Assembly (NCBI RefSeq): GCF_003063415.1
Contig: NZ_NESK01000034.1
Span: forward strand, 1 to 32,141
Origin: Limnohabitans sp. 2KL-17
GTDB lineage: Bacteria > Pseudomonadota > Gammaproteobacteria > Burkholderiales > Burkholderiaceae_C
Direction: 5' to 3'
DNA: 32,141 nucleotides
The notes beneath the pieces are model-generated. The model saw nothing but the letters and a program-made list of their open reading frames with translations. It had not been told where the DNA came from and did not search any database. Shown here in pieces: positions 7,607 to 16,032 of this stretch. Positions within the stretch are counted from its first letter, which is position 1; the number at the start of each line of letters is the position of its first letter. Both the position numbers and the translations under genes were made by a program.

Positions 7607-8654
7607 GCCAAAACCTCCCGCGGTATCGCAGCCCGAAAACGCGTCAGTCGCTGTGGCCAGCCCGAACCCCTCAGGCACTGTGGACACCATTTCACAAGCG
7701 GAAAAATGGCTGAAACGTCTTGAATGGACCGTGCTCAAACGGCTCGATGGCCAGTTGCAAGGCGACTACCGCAGCCTTTTTCGTGGCGTCGGCCTGGTGC
7801 TGGCCGATCTGCGCGAATACCAATCCCACGATGATGTGCGCCACATCGACTGGAACGTGACGGCGCGCATGCAAACACCTTATGTGCGCGAACACCAGGA
7901 AGACCGTGAAGTGGCCGCATGGTTTGTGGTCGACTTGTCTGGATCTGTCGACTTCGGATCGGGTCCCACCACCAAACGGCAACTGGCCTGCGACACCGTT
8001 TTGGTGCTTTCCAAAATGCTGGCCCAACACGGCAACCGCGTGGGTGTCATGCTCTTCACGGGCCAGGCCTACGCTCAAAGCGTCTTGCCCGCACGCTCTG
8101 GCCGCCGCCATCTTTTGCACATGGCACATCAACTGCTGAATGCTGGACAAAACCCTTTGCCAGGCCCCCGGAGCACCCTGCTGAGCCAATGGCTGGCCCA
8201 AGCCAATTCGCTGGTACGCCGCCGCTCTGTGGTCTTTGTGGTGTCTGACTTCATCAGCGCACCTGGCTGGGAAAAGAACCTGTCCATGCTGGCTCGGCGC
8301 CATGAAGTGGTGGCGGTTCGCCTGCACGACCCGCTGGAATTGTCATGGCCCGACAGCAGCATGGTGTTGATGCAAGACGCTGAATCCGGTGAGCAATTGC
8401 TGGTGGACGGCAACGACACCGGATTTCGCCAGCGCTTTGCGGCACTGGCCCAAGAACGCGAAACAGCCCTGCGGGACAGCCTGGCCCATGCCGGCGTCGA
8501 CTGCCTGGAGCTGCGCACCGACGAAGCACTTGACCAAGCCCTGCTGCGATTTGCGCAACTGCGAAAACGTGCCAGCCAGTTAAACACGGGCGGCGGCCCC
8601 CAAGCCCATCGGGCAGCCCAGGCCTTCGCCAGCGGCAGGAGCGTGCATGCCTGA
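7587..8654 (+). CDS. DUF58 domain protein
   Basis: 355 aa, no membrane segment, unlike many DUF58 proteins that carry two at the N-terminus. The family signature is clear: LREYQSHDDVRHIDWN at about 75-90, then a VWA-like strand VVDLSGSV (115-121) whose DxSGS resembles a metal site. DUF58 proteins accompany MoxR and VWA proteins; their biochemical role is not established. Its start lies inside the end of moxR and its stop overlaps the start of the next VWA gene by 8 bases, so the three genes are tightly coupled. Confidence 0.94.
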   Translation: MFSFLRKPKPPAVSQPENASVAVASPNPSGTVDTISQAEKWLKRLEWTVLKRLDGQLQGDYRSLFRGVGLVLADLREYQSHDDVRHIDWNVTARMQTPYVREHQEDREVAAWFVVDLSGSVDFGSGPTTKRQLACDTVLVLSKMLAQHGNRVGVMLFTGQAYAQSVLPARSGRRHLLHMAHQLLNAGQNPLPGPRSTLLSQWLAQANSLVRRRSVVFVVSDFISAPGWEKNLSMLARRHEVVAVRLHDPLELSWPDSSMVLMQDAESGEQLLVDGNDTGFRQRFAALAQERETALRDSLAHAGVDCLELRTDEALDQALLRFAQLRKRASQLNTGGGPQAHRAAQAFASGRSVHA

Positions 8655-9744
8655 ATGGCATTCGATCCAGTTTGTCTGGCCTCGCCTGCTGTGGCTGCTG
8701 GTGTGTGTGCCCGTCTGCCTGGGCCTCTACACTGCCTGGCTGCGGCAAGGCACCAAGCGCTCCTTGCAATTCACCCCGCGCTTCACCCAGCGCGTCGGCG
8801 ATAAGCCAATCTGGCGGTTCACACAGCATGCCCCCGCAATGCTGGTGCTGATCGGTCTGGCGGGTTTGCTGGTGGCCATTACCCGCCCTCAGGCCATTCT
8901 CTTGCTGCCCAGCCGCATGGACACGGTGATGCTGGCCATCGACAGTTCGGGCAGCATGCGGGCCAGCGATGTGCAACCCAGTCGCATTGAAGCGGCCCAA
9001 GCTGCAGCCAAAAGTTTTGTACTGGGCCAACCCGGTCAGGTCAAGTTGGGGCTGGTCAGCATGGCGGGGGCAGCAGCGCTGGTGCAAGCACCCACGGACC
9101 AGCGCGACCTGATGCTTCAGGCCATCGACAGCCTGAGCCTGCAACCTGGCTCAGCCTTGGGCAGCGGCATGGTCATTGCGCTGGATGCCATGCTGCCAGG
9201 TTCAGGGCTTGATGTGCGCGCCCTGATCGAAGCTGAGACTCGCCCAGACACCGGCACCCCTCTGGGGGGCGACCCCGCCACCAGCACGGGTGCAACAGGA
9301 TCGGTAAAAAACCGACCCGTCACATTGCCCAAAGTGCCTGCAGGCGCCAACACAGCGGCTGCCATCGTCTTGCTGAGCGACGGCCAAAGCAACAGCGGCC
9401 CAGATGCGCTCAAAATGGCTCAGGTGGCCGCCGATCTGGGGGTTCGCGTTTACACCGTGGGCGTGGGCACCGTGCAAGGCACACTGCTCAAAGCCCAGGG
9501 CATGCAAATGCGCGTAAAACTGGACGAAGACACTTTGAAAAAGATCGCCGACATCACCCGTGGTGAATATTTCAGCGCCAACAACGCCCCTGAGCTGAAC
9601 AAAATTTACAACGCACTGAGCCAAAAAATCGTGCTGAAAAAACACCGGATGACCGAAATCTCTGCCTTGTGCGCCATGCTGGGCATCTTGTTGGTCAGTT
9701 GGGGCTGCGCACTGGCCTGGTGGCGCCAGGGCAAGATCATTTGA
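8647..9744 (+). CDS. VWA domain membrane protein, BatA/BatB-like
   Basis: 365 aa, with the same plan as the VWA protein at 4450-5523: two N-terminal membrane segments (about 10-30 and 62-80), a VWA domain (about 93-325), and a final membrane segment (about 337-358). MIDAS residues are D99, S101, S103 (DSSGS) and D245 (LLSDG). The position where the paralogue has Thr (RGTATGSG) reads PGSALGSG here, so the third ligand would be Ser. A low-complexity insert (about 195-235) rich in Thr, Gly and Pro occupies the same place as in the paralogue. No TPR-containing Bat protein follows. Last gene of the protease-MoxR-DUF58-VWA run. Confidence 0.93.
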   Translation: MPEWHSIQFVWPRLLWLLVCVPVCLGLYTAWLRQGTKRSLQFTPRFTQRVGDKPIWRFTQHAPAMLVLIGLAGLLVAITRPQAILLLPSRMDTVMLAIDSSGSMRASDVQPSRIEAAQAAAKSFVLGQPGQVKLGLVSMAGAAALVQAPTDQRDLMLQAIDSLSLQPGSALGSGMVIALDAMLPGSGLDVRALIEAETRPDTGTPLGGDPATSTGATGSVKNRPVTLPKVPAGANTAAAIVLLSDGQSNSGPDALKMAQVAADLGVRVYTVGVGTVQGTLLKAQGMQMRVKLDEDTLKKIADITRGEYFSANNAPELNKIYNALSQKIVLKKHRMTEISALCAMLGILLVSWGCALAWWRQGKII

Positions 9745-9797
9745 CAAGCATCACCAAGTCCCATCGCCGCATGCGCGCCACGGTTTAAAGTACGCGC

Positions 9798-10505
9798 ATG
9801 AATTTGACTGGTGGATGGCATTGGCATTGGCGCGCATGGCGATCACAAGATCGCTGGGCGCCAGCGTCTGCCCAGATTTCAGATTGGCTGATGTCGCAAA
9901 CCATGCCGCACCAAAAATTGGTGCTGATTGGAGCCAGCGCGGGCTGGATGCTGCCCACGCCGTGGCTGGCGCAATTCAGCGAAGTCCACGCCTGGGACAT
10001 CGACCCCTTGGCTGCATCCTTGTTTCGCTGGCGACATGGCGAACATCTGAAACGTCACGGCACATCACTGCACCTGCACACAGGCGATGGCCTCGCGCAG
10101 TTATCCGACAGCGTGCGGGCCATGCCCGATGCCTTTTTCTGGTTTGACAATGTGCTGGGGCAATTGCGTTTTGCCCAGGAACCATTGGATGCAGTAGACC
10201 GCCGTTTGCGCCAGTTGCAACAACAGATGAAACACGTGGCCTGGGGCAGCGTACATGACCGCATGTCCGGCCCAAGCCTGACGGACACCCCTTTGCCAAC
10301 GGCACAAAAGAGCATGGCCGGATTGGCCATGGAGACCCGCGAAGGACAAGCCTGGTTACAGCGCATTGGCGCGATCAGCCCCTGGCTGGACCACCTAACC
10401 GAACGGGTATTGCCCCCAGGCACACCGGTGCAATACACCGCATGGCCTTTCAAGCCAGGCTATGCGCACTGGCTGGAAATGGGCTGGTGCCCAGCAAGCG
10501 CCTGA
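9798..10505 (+). CDS. Uncharacterised protein with methyltransferase-like Rossmann motifs
   Basis: 235 aa. I do not recognise a named family. Residues 41-53 (LVLIGASAGWMLP) look like a strand followed by the glycine loop of an S-adenosylmethionine-dependent methyltransferase. VHAWDIDP (63-70) could supply the acidic residue after strand 2, TGDGLAQL (95-102) resembles motif III, and FWFDNVLGQL (114-123) resembles motif IV. The N-terminal 25 residues are unusually rich in Trp, Arg and His. It is 53 bp after the VWA gene on the same strand and convergent with the GNAT gene. The methyltransferase reading is inference from motif order. Confidence 0.75.
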   Translation: MNLTGGWHWHWRAWRSQDRWAPASAQISDWLMSQTMPHQKLVLIGASAGWMLPTPWLAQFSEVHAWDIDPLAASLFRWRHGEHLKRHGTSLHLHTGDGLAQLSDSVRAMPDAFFWFDNVLGQLRFAQEPLDAVDRRLRQLQQQMKHVAWGSVHDRMSGPSLTDTPLPTAQKSMAGLAMETREGQAWLQRIGAISPWLDHLTERVLPPGTPVQYTAWPFKPGYAHWLEMGWCPASA

Positions 10506-10540
10506 TGCCTGGGACCTTTGAATCCGATGCGCTTGCAACG

Positions 10541-10577
10541 TGACACAACAGTCGCCTGGCCCTGTCGGCTTGTGTCA
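10541..10577. terminator. Inverted repeat between convergent genes, possible terminator
   Basis: TGACACAA (10541-10548) and TTGTGTCA (10570-10577) form a perfect 8-bp inverted repeat. A shorter GCC/GGC pair lies inside. The right arm contains the stop codon of the minus-strand GNAT gene. There is no T-run on either side, so it is a weak terminator or an mRNA 3'-end stabiliser for the two converging transcripts. Confidence 0.35.
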
Positions 10578-11066
10578 GTCCCGAAGGTCCAAAGCCCAGT
10601 ACTGTCCCACAAGATCATGGCCAAACGAATGGTGGCTTTCTTCTGACACCAACACAAAACCGGCTTGCTGGTAAATGTGGCGTGCGGCATGAAGGATGTC
10701 ATTGGTCCACAAGCTGAGTTTTTGGTAGCCCCGGTCCTTGGCGAAAGCGATGCATTCATCGGTCAGGCGCCGCCCCAGGCCTGTGCCGCGTGCCTCGGGT
10801 TCCACGTAAAGCAAGCGCAACTTGGCCTCGATATCGGACACCTTGACCAGAAACACCGAGCCCATGACACGGCCTTCGAATTCGGCAATCCAGGCGCATT
10901 CATTTTCAGGGTCAAAATTTTTCACAAATTGCGCTGCGATCTCGGCCACCAAGGCCTCAAATGTGCCGCCCCAGCCGTATTCTTGGGCATACAACAGGCC
11001 CTGGCGGTGCGCCACCCAGCCGATGTCACCCACCTGCAAAGGGCGCAACACAGTGCCTTTTTTCAT
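10575..11066 (-). CDS. GNAT family N-acetyltransferase
   Basis: 163 aa. The acetyl-CoA pyrophosphate loop is visible as EARGTGLGRRL (91-101), following strand LRLLYVEP. The C-terminal part YQQAGFVLVSEES is also typical. Similar domains are often found fused behind a MarR regulator; here the GNAT domain stands alone. The ATG overlaps the stop of the upstream lyase gene by 4 bp (11063-11066), so it is the last gene of the long minus-strand operon. It may acetylate an amine in the pathway or a toxic intermediate; the acceptor is unknown. Confidence 0.92.
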   Translation of the reverse strand: MKKGTVLRPLQVGDIGWVAHRQGLLYAQEYGWGGTFEALVAEIAAQFVKNFDPENECAWIAEFEGRVMGSVFLVKVSDIEAKLRLLYVEPEARGTGLGRRLTDECIAFAKDRGYQKLSLWTNDILHAARHIYQQAGFVLVSEESHHSFGHDLVGQYWALDLRD

Positions 11067-11944
11067 GCCTGGCCACCGCCCTCGTAATGCTGGCCCAGAG
11101 CCAACAGCTGTGGCGTTTCAATGACCGCGTTCAGGCCATCAAAATCGAGCATCTGGTCTTGCCAAGGGCGCGTAGTCTGGTGAGCGTTCAAGCTGGCGTA
11201 GTAGCCCTGTAAGGTATGCAATACCGCACGTGCCGTACCGCCGGGGAAAATCACGATTTTGAACCCCCGCTCACCCAGCTCGGCCGCGCTTTGGACAGGC
11301 GTCTTGCCGCCTTCGACCATGTTGGCCAACAGCGGCACACGCTTTGCAAACTGCGCGCAGGCACGGCTCATCTGCTCTTCCGAGCGGAGCGCCTCGATAA
11401 AAAGGGCATCAACACCACATTCCAAGTACTGCTCGGCACGCTCCAAAGCGGCATCCAGCCCTTCAACCGCCACCGCATCGGTGCGCGCCAAGATCAGGGT
11501 GTTCTTGTCGTGCCTGGCATCGAGTGCGGCTCGCAGCTTGCCTTGCATCTCGGCCACCGGCACCACCCCTTTGCCGTCAAGGTGGCCGCAGCGTTTGGGA
11601 AAGGTCTGGTCTTCAATCTGGATCATCGCTGCCCCAGCCCGCTCGAAGTCACGCACCGTGCGCTGGGTATTGAGCGCATTGCCAAAGCCGGTGTCGGCGT
11701 CAACGATCACGGGAATTTTCACGCGGTCAGTGATGTGGGCCAGAGTTTGCGCCACTTCGGTGGCGGTGGTCAGGCCAATGTCGGAGCGACCCAGCCGCGT
11801 GTAGGCAATCGATGCACCCGACAAATAAACGGCCTCAAAACCGGCCTGCTGCGCCACCAGCGCGGTGAGCGCGTCGTAAACGCCTGGGGCCAGCAGGGGC
11901 TGGTTTTGTTGCAGACGTTGGGCCAGAGTTTGGCGTTGGCTCAT
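11063..11944 (-). CDS. Isocitrate lyase/PEP mutase superfamily C-C lyase
   Basis: 293 aa, single TIM-barrel of the PrpB / dimethylmalate lyase / CPEP mutase group. Seen: YLSGASIA near the N-terminus, the metal-binding DADTGFG (82-88), and the mobile-loop motif PKRCGH (C119), whose Cys serves as the acid in true lyases. The family cleaves 2-hydroxy-dicarboxylates to pyruvate or glyoxylate plus a carboxylate. Presence of the Cys argues against the oxaloacetate-decarboxylase and PEP-mutase branches. An upstream extension of the frame to 12040 was rejected: ATG 11944 gives a 4-bp overlap with the flavoprotein stop. With an aconitase-like hydratase in the same operon, cleavage of a substituted malate is the simplest inference. 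Confidence 0.92.
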   Translation of the reverse strand: MSQRQTLAQRLQQNQPLLAPGVYDALTALVAQQAGFEAVYLSGASIAYTRLGRSDIGLTTATEVAQTLAHITDRVKIPVIVDADTGFGNALNTQRTVRDFERAGAAMIQIEDQTFPKRCGHLDGKGVVPVAEMQGKLRAALDARHDKNTLILARTDAVAVEGLDAALERAEQYLECGVDALFIEALRSEEQMSRACAQFAKRVPLLANMVEGGKTPVQSAAELGERGFKIVIFPGGTARAVLHTLQGYYASLNAHQTTRPWQDQMLDFDGLNAVIETPQLLALGQHYEGGGQA

Positions 11945-13344
11945 AAGGCTGCATCCTTCAATAGTTGTTGCGCAGTCTGAGCTGCGATGTGCCCTCCCGC
12001 GATGGCGCTGAGAAGACCGTTGCCTGACAAATAACCCCACACCGCCTGTCCCGAGACACCCCGCGCTGCGCCGCCTGCAGCCAGCAAATTGGGCAAGGGT
12101 GTGCCGTCCGAGCGCAGCACGCGGGCTTGCGCGTCGATGTCCAGCCCGCCCTGGGTGTGGAACAAGGCACCGGTGACCTTGATGGCATGAAAGGGGGCTT
12201 GCAGTTCACGTTTGAAATGTCGACCAGTGGCCGTATCGGTCGCTGGCTGAATGGCGTTCATGGTGGCTTGCAACGAGTCCAGCGAACAGCCGATCAGTTG
12301 CGCCAGTGCAGCAGCATCCGCAGCGTGTTGCACAGCGCCTGCGTTTTGCGCTGAGACAAAATCCGGGAAGTCTTGCGCAAAGGCCAACAAGGTATCGTCA
12401 AACACATTCCACGCCACACCACCGGGTTGTCCCAGCACCTGCACCGCCGCCTCAGAATAGCCCTGGGTTTCATCGTGAAAGCGCTCGCCGTGGGCATTGA
12501 TCTGCACGCCGCCTTCCATCATCAGCGCCCAAGAAATCAAAGCGCCTTGCGGTAAAGCCCAAGAGCCGTGGCCCTGGTAAGCGCCCAAGTCGGCCAGACG
12601 CGCACCCAGCTGACGGCCCCAAGCGATGGCACTGCCATCGTTGCCCACATGCCCTGCATAAGTGGCTTGTGCCATCTCGGGCAACAACTCATTGACCATG
12701 GCTTTTGCCCCGCCAAACCCGTTGCAAGCCAGCATTACCGCATCGCAGCGTAGGCGTTCGACCTGGCCGTCAGGCCTGACAAAACCCACGCCATGGATGC
12801 GCTGCTGCCCATCGGCCCAAAGCTCGGTGACTTGTGATTGGGTGAGCACCACCACTCCTGCGACATCGGCAGCTGCTTGCAGGCGGCTCATCAGACCAGC
12901 ACCGGTTTTTTCAGGCACGGTATGCATTCGGTGAACGCTGTGACCGGGGTACATGAAGTTATCCAGCACCTGCCAAGGCAGGCCGTGATGTTGCTCCAAG
13001 GCATCCAGCGCCGGACCAATTTGCTGAGCATAGGCCTGCACCAGGTGCGGCGCAGCCTGGCCATGGGCCTTGGCCTGGATGTCGGCAGCAAAGGTTTCCA
13101 CGCTGTCGGTGATGCCTTGATTTTTTTGTGCCTGCGTGCAGGGCGCCGGCACAAAGCCGGACGACAAGGCGGTCGAGCCTGCTGCAAACGCATCGCGTTC
13201 AAGCACCACACAATCCACGCCTTGCCGGTACAGGGCCAGCGCGGCCGTGAGGCCACAAGCACCCGCACCAACGATCACCACCTGCGTCTTCTCCTCAGCT
13301 TGCAGCTCGGCGGCGGGGCAAACTTTGGGCAGCTGCGCACTCAT
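11941..13344 (-). CDS. FAD-dependent oxidoreductase, fumarate reductase/succinate dehydrogenase flavoprotein-like
   Basis: 467 aa. The N-terminal FAD-binding Rossmann motif is VVIVGAGACGL (22-32) with the ribose-binding Glu at E49. Capping-domain features include GERFHDE (286-292), the segment of this family that carries the catalytic Arg and acid, and HTQGGLDID (396-404), matching the TxGGL block of fumarate reductases, tricarballylate dehydrogenase and ketosteroid dehydrogenases. C-terminal FAD segment: NLLAAGGAARGVSG. No signal peptide or haem site, so probably cytoplasmic. The family reduces or introduces a C=C next to a carboxylate or carbonyl; the direction cannot be told here. It starts four bases after the isochorismatase-type stop and overlaps the lyase start by 4 bp. 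Confidence 0.93.
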   Translation of the reverse strand: MSAQLPKVCPAAELQAEEKTQVVIVGAGACGLTAALALYRQGVDCVVLERDAFAAGSTALSSGFVPAPCTQAQKNQGITDSVETFAADIQAKAHGQAAPHLVQAYAQQIGPALDALEQHHGLPWQVLDNFMYPGHSVHRMHTVPEKTGAGLMSRLQAAADVAGVVVLTQSQVTELWADGQQRIHGVGFVRPDGQVERLRCDAVMLACNGFGGAKAMVNELLPEMAQATYAGHVGNDGSAIAWGRQLGARLADLGAYQGHGSWALPQGALISWALMMEGGVQINAHGERFHDETQGYSEAAVQVLGQPGGVAWNVFDDTLLAFAQDFPDFVSAQNAGAVQHAADAAALAQLIGCSLDSLQATMNAIQPATDTATGRHFKRELQAPFHAIKVTGALFHTQGGLDIDAQARVLRSDGTPLPNLLAAGGAARGVSGQAVWGYLSGNGLLSAIAGGHIAAQTAQQLLKDAAL

Positions 13345-13348
13345 GGCT

Positions 13349-13951
13349 TTAGCCCAGCTGCTTCAGAAAATCAGCGCTGTTCATGACCTCTGCCACCGAG
13401 CCCATATCGGCAAGCGCCGCTTGGTGTGCGCTTTCACTGAAGGCGGCACAACCGTCCGACAAAACGATGACGTGGTAATCGCGCACGTGCGCATCGCGCA
13501 CCGTGCTGGCCACCCCACCGTTGGTCACAATGCCACACACGACAAGGGTGTCGATGCCCGATTTTTTCAGCACCCAGTCAAGCTGCGTGTTGAAAAAAGC
13601 CGAATAGGCTACTTTGAACACCGACACATCGACCAGTGGTGACAACAGATCCACATTGGCCTGGCCTCGACTACCCGGTGCAAAGTCACCCTTGCGCAAA
13701 AAAGGGCGGCGCTCTTTCAGGTGGGCGGAAATCATGGGCTCGCCCTTTGCGTCTGGCCACAATGTGAACAGGCTGGCTGTGACCAGTCCGCCGCGTCCTT
13801 TGATGGCCCGCACCACTGGGGCCATGCGCTCAGGCAGCTTCACTGCCTCGGCGCTCAATGTGTTGCCCCGGGCATAGGCCCCATCAGAGGACAAAAAGTC
13901 GTTTTGCAAGTCCACAATGACCATGCCCAGCTTGGCGTTTTTGAGGGTCAT
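13349..13951 (-). CDS. Isochorismatase-family cysteine hydrolase (amidase-like)
   Basis: 200 aa, full length for the family. The catalytic triad is present: D14 in VIVDLQNDF, K113 in VFKVAYSAF, and nucleophile C139 in VVCGIVTNGGV. Members with this triad hydrolyse amides such as maleamate, N-carbamoylsarcosine and nicotinamide; the isochorismatases proper lack the Cys. It directly follows hyuA with a 4-bp overlap (13948-13951). In known pathways N-methylhydantoin opened by HyuAB is passed to N-carbamoylsarcosine amidase of this family, so hydrolysis of the half-amide made by HyuAB is a reasonable inference. Confidence 0.94.
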   Translation of the reverse strand: MTLKNAKLGMVIVDLQNDFLSSDGAYARGNTLSAEAVKLPERMAPVVRAIKGRGGLVTASLFTLWPDAKGEPMISAHLKERRPFLRKGDFAPGSRGQANVDLLSPLVDVSVFKVAYSAFFNTQLDWVLKKSGIDTLVVCGIVTNGGVASTVRDAHVRDYHVIVLSDGCAAFSESAHQAALADMGSVAEVMNSADFLKQLG

Positions 13952-16032
13952 GCTGCGCGCTCCACCAGTAAGTTTCCCAGTTTGTCGACACGCCCTTCAA
14001 AGCCAGGCTCCAGCCAAACCGTGGTGTCAGGTTGCTCCAAAATGGCAGGGCCTTGGACCACCGTGCCTACGGGCAAACTCAGGCGTTCATAGCGCTGGGC
14101 TGTCCACCACTGTCCTTGGTGGTAAACCTGCTGCTCGCCCACAGGGGTGGTGCGACCCTCACCCTGAGGGGCAAGCACCGCCAAGTCAAACTTGGGACGG
14201 CGCCCGATGCGGGCATAGCGCAAGTTCATCACACGAATCACCGGGCCTTTCAGCACGCGGCCAAATGCGTGCTGGTAAGCGGTTTCAAACGCAACCAATA
14301 CCCCAGCTGCATTTAAGTGTTCACGCATCACCGGTACTTGCAAAGTATGGGTCTGCCCCATGTAGAGCATGTCAAAACTGATGGCTTCGTCCGTGCGAAC
14401 AAATTGAACACCTGCCGAATCCAGTCTCACCTGACAAGCTTCGGCCAGGCAGTCCACGCGCTCCAGCAAAGCAGGCCAGGCCACGTCGGCCAAGGCCACG
14501 TTCAGGGTTTGGACCGCATCATGGCGCATGTCGGCCATCACGCAACCCAAAGCCGAAGTGACACCCGGGTAGCGCGGCACGATGCCGGTGGTCACACCCA
14601 CCTCGCGCATCATGGCGCAGACATGCAGCCCACCACCCCCACCAAAGGGCATGTAAGCAAACTGACGTGGGTCGTGCCCACGCTCTATCGATACCACGCG
14701 AATCGCACCTGCCATGCGGGCGTTGGCCACCGTCAAAATCGCTTCGGCAGCGGCCAGTGCCGTCAGGCCCAAAGGCTCGCCCACATGTTGCGAAATGGCT
14801 TTTTCAGACAGTCCCGAGTCCAGCGCCTGCAACAGACCACCTCCCAGAGGCCGGTCGGCGGCGATACGACCCAACAAAACATTGGCGTCGGTCACGGTGG
14901 GGCGGGTGTTGCCGCGCCCATAGCAGGCCGGACCGGGAACGCTGCCCGCTGACTCGGGGCCAACCTGCAGCATGCCGCCCGCATCGACCGACGCGATTGA
15001 TCCGCCACCCGCGCCAATGGTCTCAATCTGGATCATGGGCGAGCGCACCACCAAGCCAAAGGCAATGGAGGTTTGCGCGGCCAGCGCTGCCTCACCACTC
15101 GCCACCAGCGATACATCAAATGAAGTGCCTCCAATATCACCGGTGATGACGTTGTCAAAACCCGAAGCACGTGCGATTTCGGCGCAAGCCATCACACCCG
15201 CAGCAGGGCCCGACAAGGCCGTTCGCACCGGCACATCACACGCAGTCTGGCGAGACATCACGCCCCCATTGCTTTGCACGATCAGCAATTCACCGTCAAA
15301 ACCCTGCGCTCGCAGATCACCGTCCAAGCGCTCCAAGTAGTTGCCCACCACAGGCTGCAAAGCGGCGTTCAGTGTGGCGGTGGAGCAGCGCTCGAACTCA
15401 CGAATCTCTGGCAGCACTTCACTGGCCGCTGTCACATGGCTGTTGGGCCAGATTTCACGCACCGCTGCCACAGCAGCTTGTTCATTCGATGGGTTGGCAT
15501 AAGCATGTACAAAGAAAACACACACAGCTTCACAGCCTTCAGAGAGAAGTGCTTGGGCTTGTTCGCGCACCTGCCCCAAATCGACCGGGGTGTGCACCTG
15601 GCCATCGGCCAACACACGCTCGTCCACTTCAAGGCGCCAGGCTCGAGGCACGACGGGGGTGTAGCTGCCGCGCAAGCCCCAGGTTTGTGGGCGGTCGCGG
15701 CGTCGCATCTCCAGCACATCGCGAAATCCACGTGTCGTGATGATGCCGGTGCGGGCAATTTTTCTTTCCAACAGAGCATTGGTGCCCACCGTTGTTCCGT
15801 GCACGATGGTGGCAATGTCCTTGGCCCCTTCAGCGCCGGTGCTGCCCGTGACTTTGGCGATACCGTTCATGAAACCCCGGGCTTCTTCGCCACGGGTCGA
15901 GGGCACCTTGACGATCCGGGCCTGGCCGGTTTTTTCATCCAACACAAACAGGTCGGTGAAGGTACCGCCGACATCCACCCCAACCACCCAGTGGGGCTTG
16001 TGGGGCGACTGATTCAAAGCTTGCTCGGTCAT
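13948..16032 (-). CDS. hyuA: Hydantoinase A / oxoprolinase family subunit
   Basis: 694 aa. The N-terminal ASKHA-type ATPase domain starts with VVGVDVGGTFTDLFV (16-30). Further landmarks are TTRGFRD, the GPAAGVM block, DIGGTSFDVSLV, and GAGGGSI with PGPACYGRG. Together with HyuB it forms an ATP-dependent amidohydrolase opening lactam or imide rings (N-methylhydantoinase, 5-oxoprolinase, caprolactamase); relatives act as acetone or acetophenone carboxylases. No third carboxylase subunit is encoded nearby, favouring hydrolysis. Start codon overlaps the hyuB stop, and its stop overlaps the next start, each by 4 bp. Cytoplasmic. Confidence 0.95.
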   Translation of the reverse strand: MTEQALNQSPHKPHWVVGVDVGGTFTDLFVLDEKTGQARIVKVPSTRGEEARGFMNGIAKVTGSTGAEGAKDIATIVHGTTVGTNALLERKIARTGIITTRGFRDVLEMRRRDRPQTWGLRGSYTPVVPRAWRLEVDERVLADGQVHTPVDLGQVREQAQALLSEGCEAVCVFFVHAYANPSNEQAAVAAVREIWPNSHVTAASEVLPEIREFERCSTATLNAALQPVVGNYLERLDGDLRAQGFDGELLIVQSNGGVMSRQTACDVPVRTALSGPAAGVMACAEIARASGFDNVITGDIGGTSFDVSLVASGEAALAAQTSIAFGLVVRSPMIQIETIGAGGGSIASVDAGGMLQVGPESAGSVPGPACYGRGNTRPTVTDANVLLGRIAADRPLGGGLLQALDSGLSEKAISQHVGEPLGLTALAAAEAILTVANARMAGAIRVVSIERGHDPRQFAYMPFGGGGGLHVCAMMREVGVTTGIVPRYPGVTSALGCVMADMRHDAVQTLNVALADVAWPALLERVDCLAEACQVRLDSAGVQFVRTDEAISFDMLYMGQTHTLQVPVMREHLNAAGVLVAFETAYQHAFGRVLKGPVIRVMNLRYARIGRRPKFDLAVLAPQGEGRTTPVGEQQVYHQGQWWTAQRYERLSLPVGTVVQGPAILEQPDTTVWLEPGFEGRVDKLGNLLVERAA

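Noticed and set aside
4450..9744. Canonical Bat aerotolerance operon
   Set aside because: The TPR-containing and other Bat components are missing; only MoxR, DUF58 and two VWA proteins are present, with a protease.
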